Below, one piece after another: positions 54,501 through 57,500 of a stretch of 64,000 bases of DNA (the first letter of the stretch is position 1; every line of letters begins with the position of its first letter). The stretch covers positions 54,336,025 through 54,400,024 of the forward strand of contig CP136068.1 of NCBI GenBank assembly GCA_032622095.1. The letters run 5' to 3'. The notes beneath the pieces were generated by a model that was given only the letters and a program-made list of their open reading frames with translations, was not told where the DNA came from and did no database searches. Origin of the DNA: Siphonodentalium dalli (Eukaryota > Mollusca > Scaphopoda > Gadilida > Siphonodentaliidae). The position numbers and the translations under genes were made by a program.

Positions 54501-57500
54501 ACATGTTCCCTTGTCCAAAAATAGCAATGAAATCCACTACCTGGTTTTAAATGTGGATTTTGCCAAAATAAATCCAAATAATTAATTGGTACAATGAATG
54601 CATTATATCATTCATAACATTGATAATGAATATACAAATAAATAAAGTTGGTCACATTATTTCCTAAAATGGCCGCATAATTATGGTGTATTAAAATGAG
54701 GCATAATTTCTTCAACTTGTTTCTTTTATTTTAGATATATTCCAATACTTTATTCGCTTCAAAATCATTATATTGGTAGTTGGAATTCAGTTTATTTTTT
54801 TCGAAATCCTTCTTATAACTTTATTAACCAATTGGTTGATTGCAAGATGTTAAATGAGAACAAATGTTTTCAAATCATCAAAAAACTATCCCCAATCCCG
54901 AAGCATGAATTTAATGGGTGCAGCCATATTGAAAACCAGCTGATGCCTTCACATCACTGTTCTGTACCGCCTATCGAGGTTGTTCAGAAATGTGCCGACA
55001 GCATATTTTCACAATCAATCACAGCGGATATATATGTGACTGTCAGTCACATATCCGCTGTGATTGATTGTGAAAATATGCTGTCCATCATAAAATTGTG
55101 CTGCCCATAAAGTGAATCAACCCTGCCCCAGGCATAATACTGCGTTATTACTGGTATATGTTGGTGTATTCAGCCATCGTATTGAAACATGGCAGTTTGG
55201 AGTCCGGAATTATGCTGGCTCTTGTTACAAACCTGTTCGGTTTTCGGGGATCAAAATGGTCAATAATTGTGTTAACAAAAATTTATATGGACATTATATG
55301 CTGCAAATGCAGAATTTAGAAAAGCCGGGTTCAGTAAAGAAACAATAAAGAGTGTTCCTTGATGGTCTATTTCTGATATAACAACAATAAAATACATGGT
55401 CATAATTCTGTGCGAAACATTGAAGACAGCTGGAAAATGTCTATGACTATGTCTATGGCAAGTTTTTTCAGAGTATATAAATGCTCTAGATTAATATTGT
55501 GGCCTTTGTTGTCACTCCATAATCTGGAGGTTCAAATGAGCCATTTCTGTTTCATGAAAGAGAAATTCAACATTAACTTTATTACCGCTTGTTGTATTCA
55601 TTGTGCAGAAACTGAACTACTTTGATGTTGATTTCAGTATCACCATCTACACTTGCCTCAAGCATAAAGGAATTGCTGTCCCTGAAGAAGTTGGTGAGTA
55701 TTTAATATGCCTATAACAACAGGTGTGTGAAGAACAATGCACCACAATACATTGCAGTTCTTATCTCACATTTAATACAAGTAGTGCTAAATTACAAGCA
55801 GTGCTAAATTACAAGTAGAGTGTAAAAACTTCCCGATCTGTCTCACAATGAACATATCCAAATAACCTAGTAAATAAATGCTTATAAATATTCTCAGTGT
55901 TAATATTGATTTTAAGTGATTTTTCCAGTTCCTTTTGATTGTCACTTACAAATAGGCGAGAATAATGTAATTTGTTTGATCGTTTGGTGATCATATGTCA
56001 GGAATTATCCAGAGATGGCAGATGTATGTTGTGCCGCAAGTAAACATGGTTTAGAAATCTGCACTTCTTTCCAGAAACATGTCTTCCCTTTCTAATAATT
56101 TAGATTTTTTATGATGTATTCCTTTTCCAGAACTGAATGTAACATGGACACTCGATTTTATGAAAAACGGGACAGATAAGCGGTCTTTCTTCTTTGATAC
56201 GAACAAACCTGTGTTACAAGATAAGATGAGATTGAATCTGAAGGAGGATCAGGAGTGTAAGAGATTGTTTGCTTATGTCAGAGTAAGTTTATAAACATCA
56301 CACTTTAGTTAACCTAAACTGGATTCTTTAATCTTTAATTTTGAATGAAAAATGTTCTATGCTGTAACATTAAATGAAATAGCCATGTTCAGGATAATCA
56401 GTCCAATGTTTATGAATTTGTATTGCCTATTCACTTCTCAAAATGCTGTCCAAAAGAGTGTTAGGCAGTTGCTGGCTAAATCAATCTGTAAAAACCCACT
56501 AAACGTCAGTGTTTAACTCAGACATTTTGATATTGTTGGAATGAATTTTTAGAGCTTCATCTCTTAAATATCTATTAGATATTATTATTATTATTGAGTG
56601 GCAACATTCCGAGTTAGTTATATAAAATTACAACAATTATTTCTGGAAATTCAGGGTGACATCAGGGACAAGCTTACACCTGTTGGAATAAAAGTCGACT
56701 TCGATCTGTTTGAGGATCGTGCAACAAGAAGAGCGAGAAGGCGAAAGAGAGAAGTTGCACCTATTCTTGACAAGCACACATCAAAACAATACAAAACAGA
56801 ACTACAAATATTAAAAAATTGTGGGAGAGATAATCGGTGTTACCCAGACCTTAGAATACTTTACTTCCCGTAAGTAATCTGCCACAACTTGATAAAACAA
56901 CCGTTTGATGACTAAATATTCTCTGGCTAGTATTTCAATTGGGGAATGTTCAGACATCAGACCATTTGCTGAACAAATTATCTGATCTAGATCTTTACAT
57001 TAGTATTATCAAAACACCCTTGAAAATAAATAACAGACCATTCCAATGTCCAATATATACCTGTTAGAACCCATTCCTTAATGTAAGGGTTTTAAAAAAG
57101 GAAACAAAACTGTCTCATCATATGCCATTAAATGTCAGTGCTCTCAGGCACAAAACTTGTCATTAAAGTTATGCGACATGAACATTATATTAGATGTATA
57201 TGATTTGGTTCTTAAGTATTTTCATCTATATGGTACACATTTTACACATTTTCACCAGGCCTGAGAATAAGGTGCCGGCATTTGCAGAATGAAGTCCCCA
57301 GAGGGTCAATTTAGTGACACTATCCCATACAGCGGGCTAGTATCAGCAAATAATTTTCGATCCCCCAGATCACATTATATAAAATATATGCCATATTATT
57401 TATCAGTTGAAAGAGGAAGCTCCAAAACATTGTATTTTCAACTTATTCTATGTAATAAACTGCGAACATGTTGTTTTTGTTGAGAAACCAACATCAGCTC

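Noticed and set aside
55609-55637. Alternative 5' extension of exon l from the AG at 55607-55608
   Set aside because: The frame reads well (KLNYFDVDFS), but the previous exon ends with TG, so joining here gives TGA at once. The acceptor at 55637 restores the conserved Cys pair.
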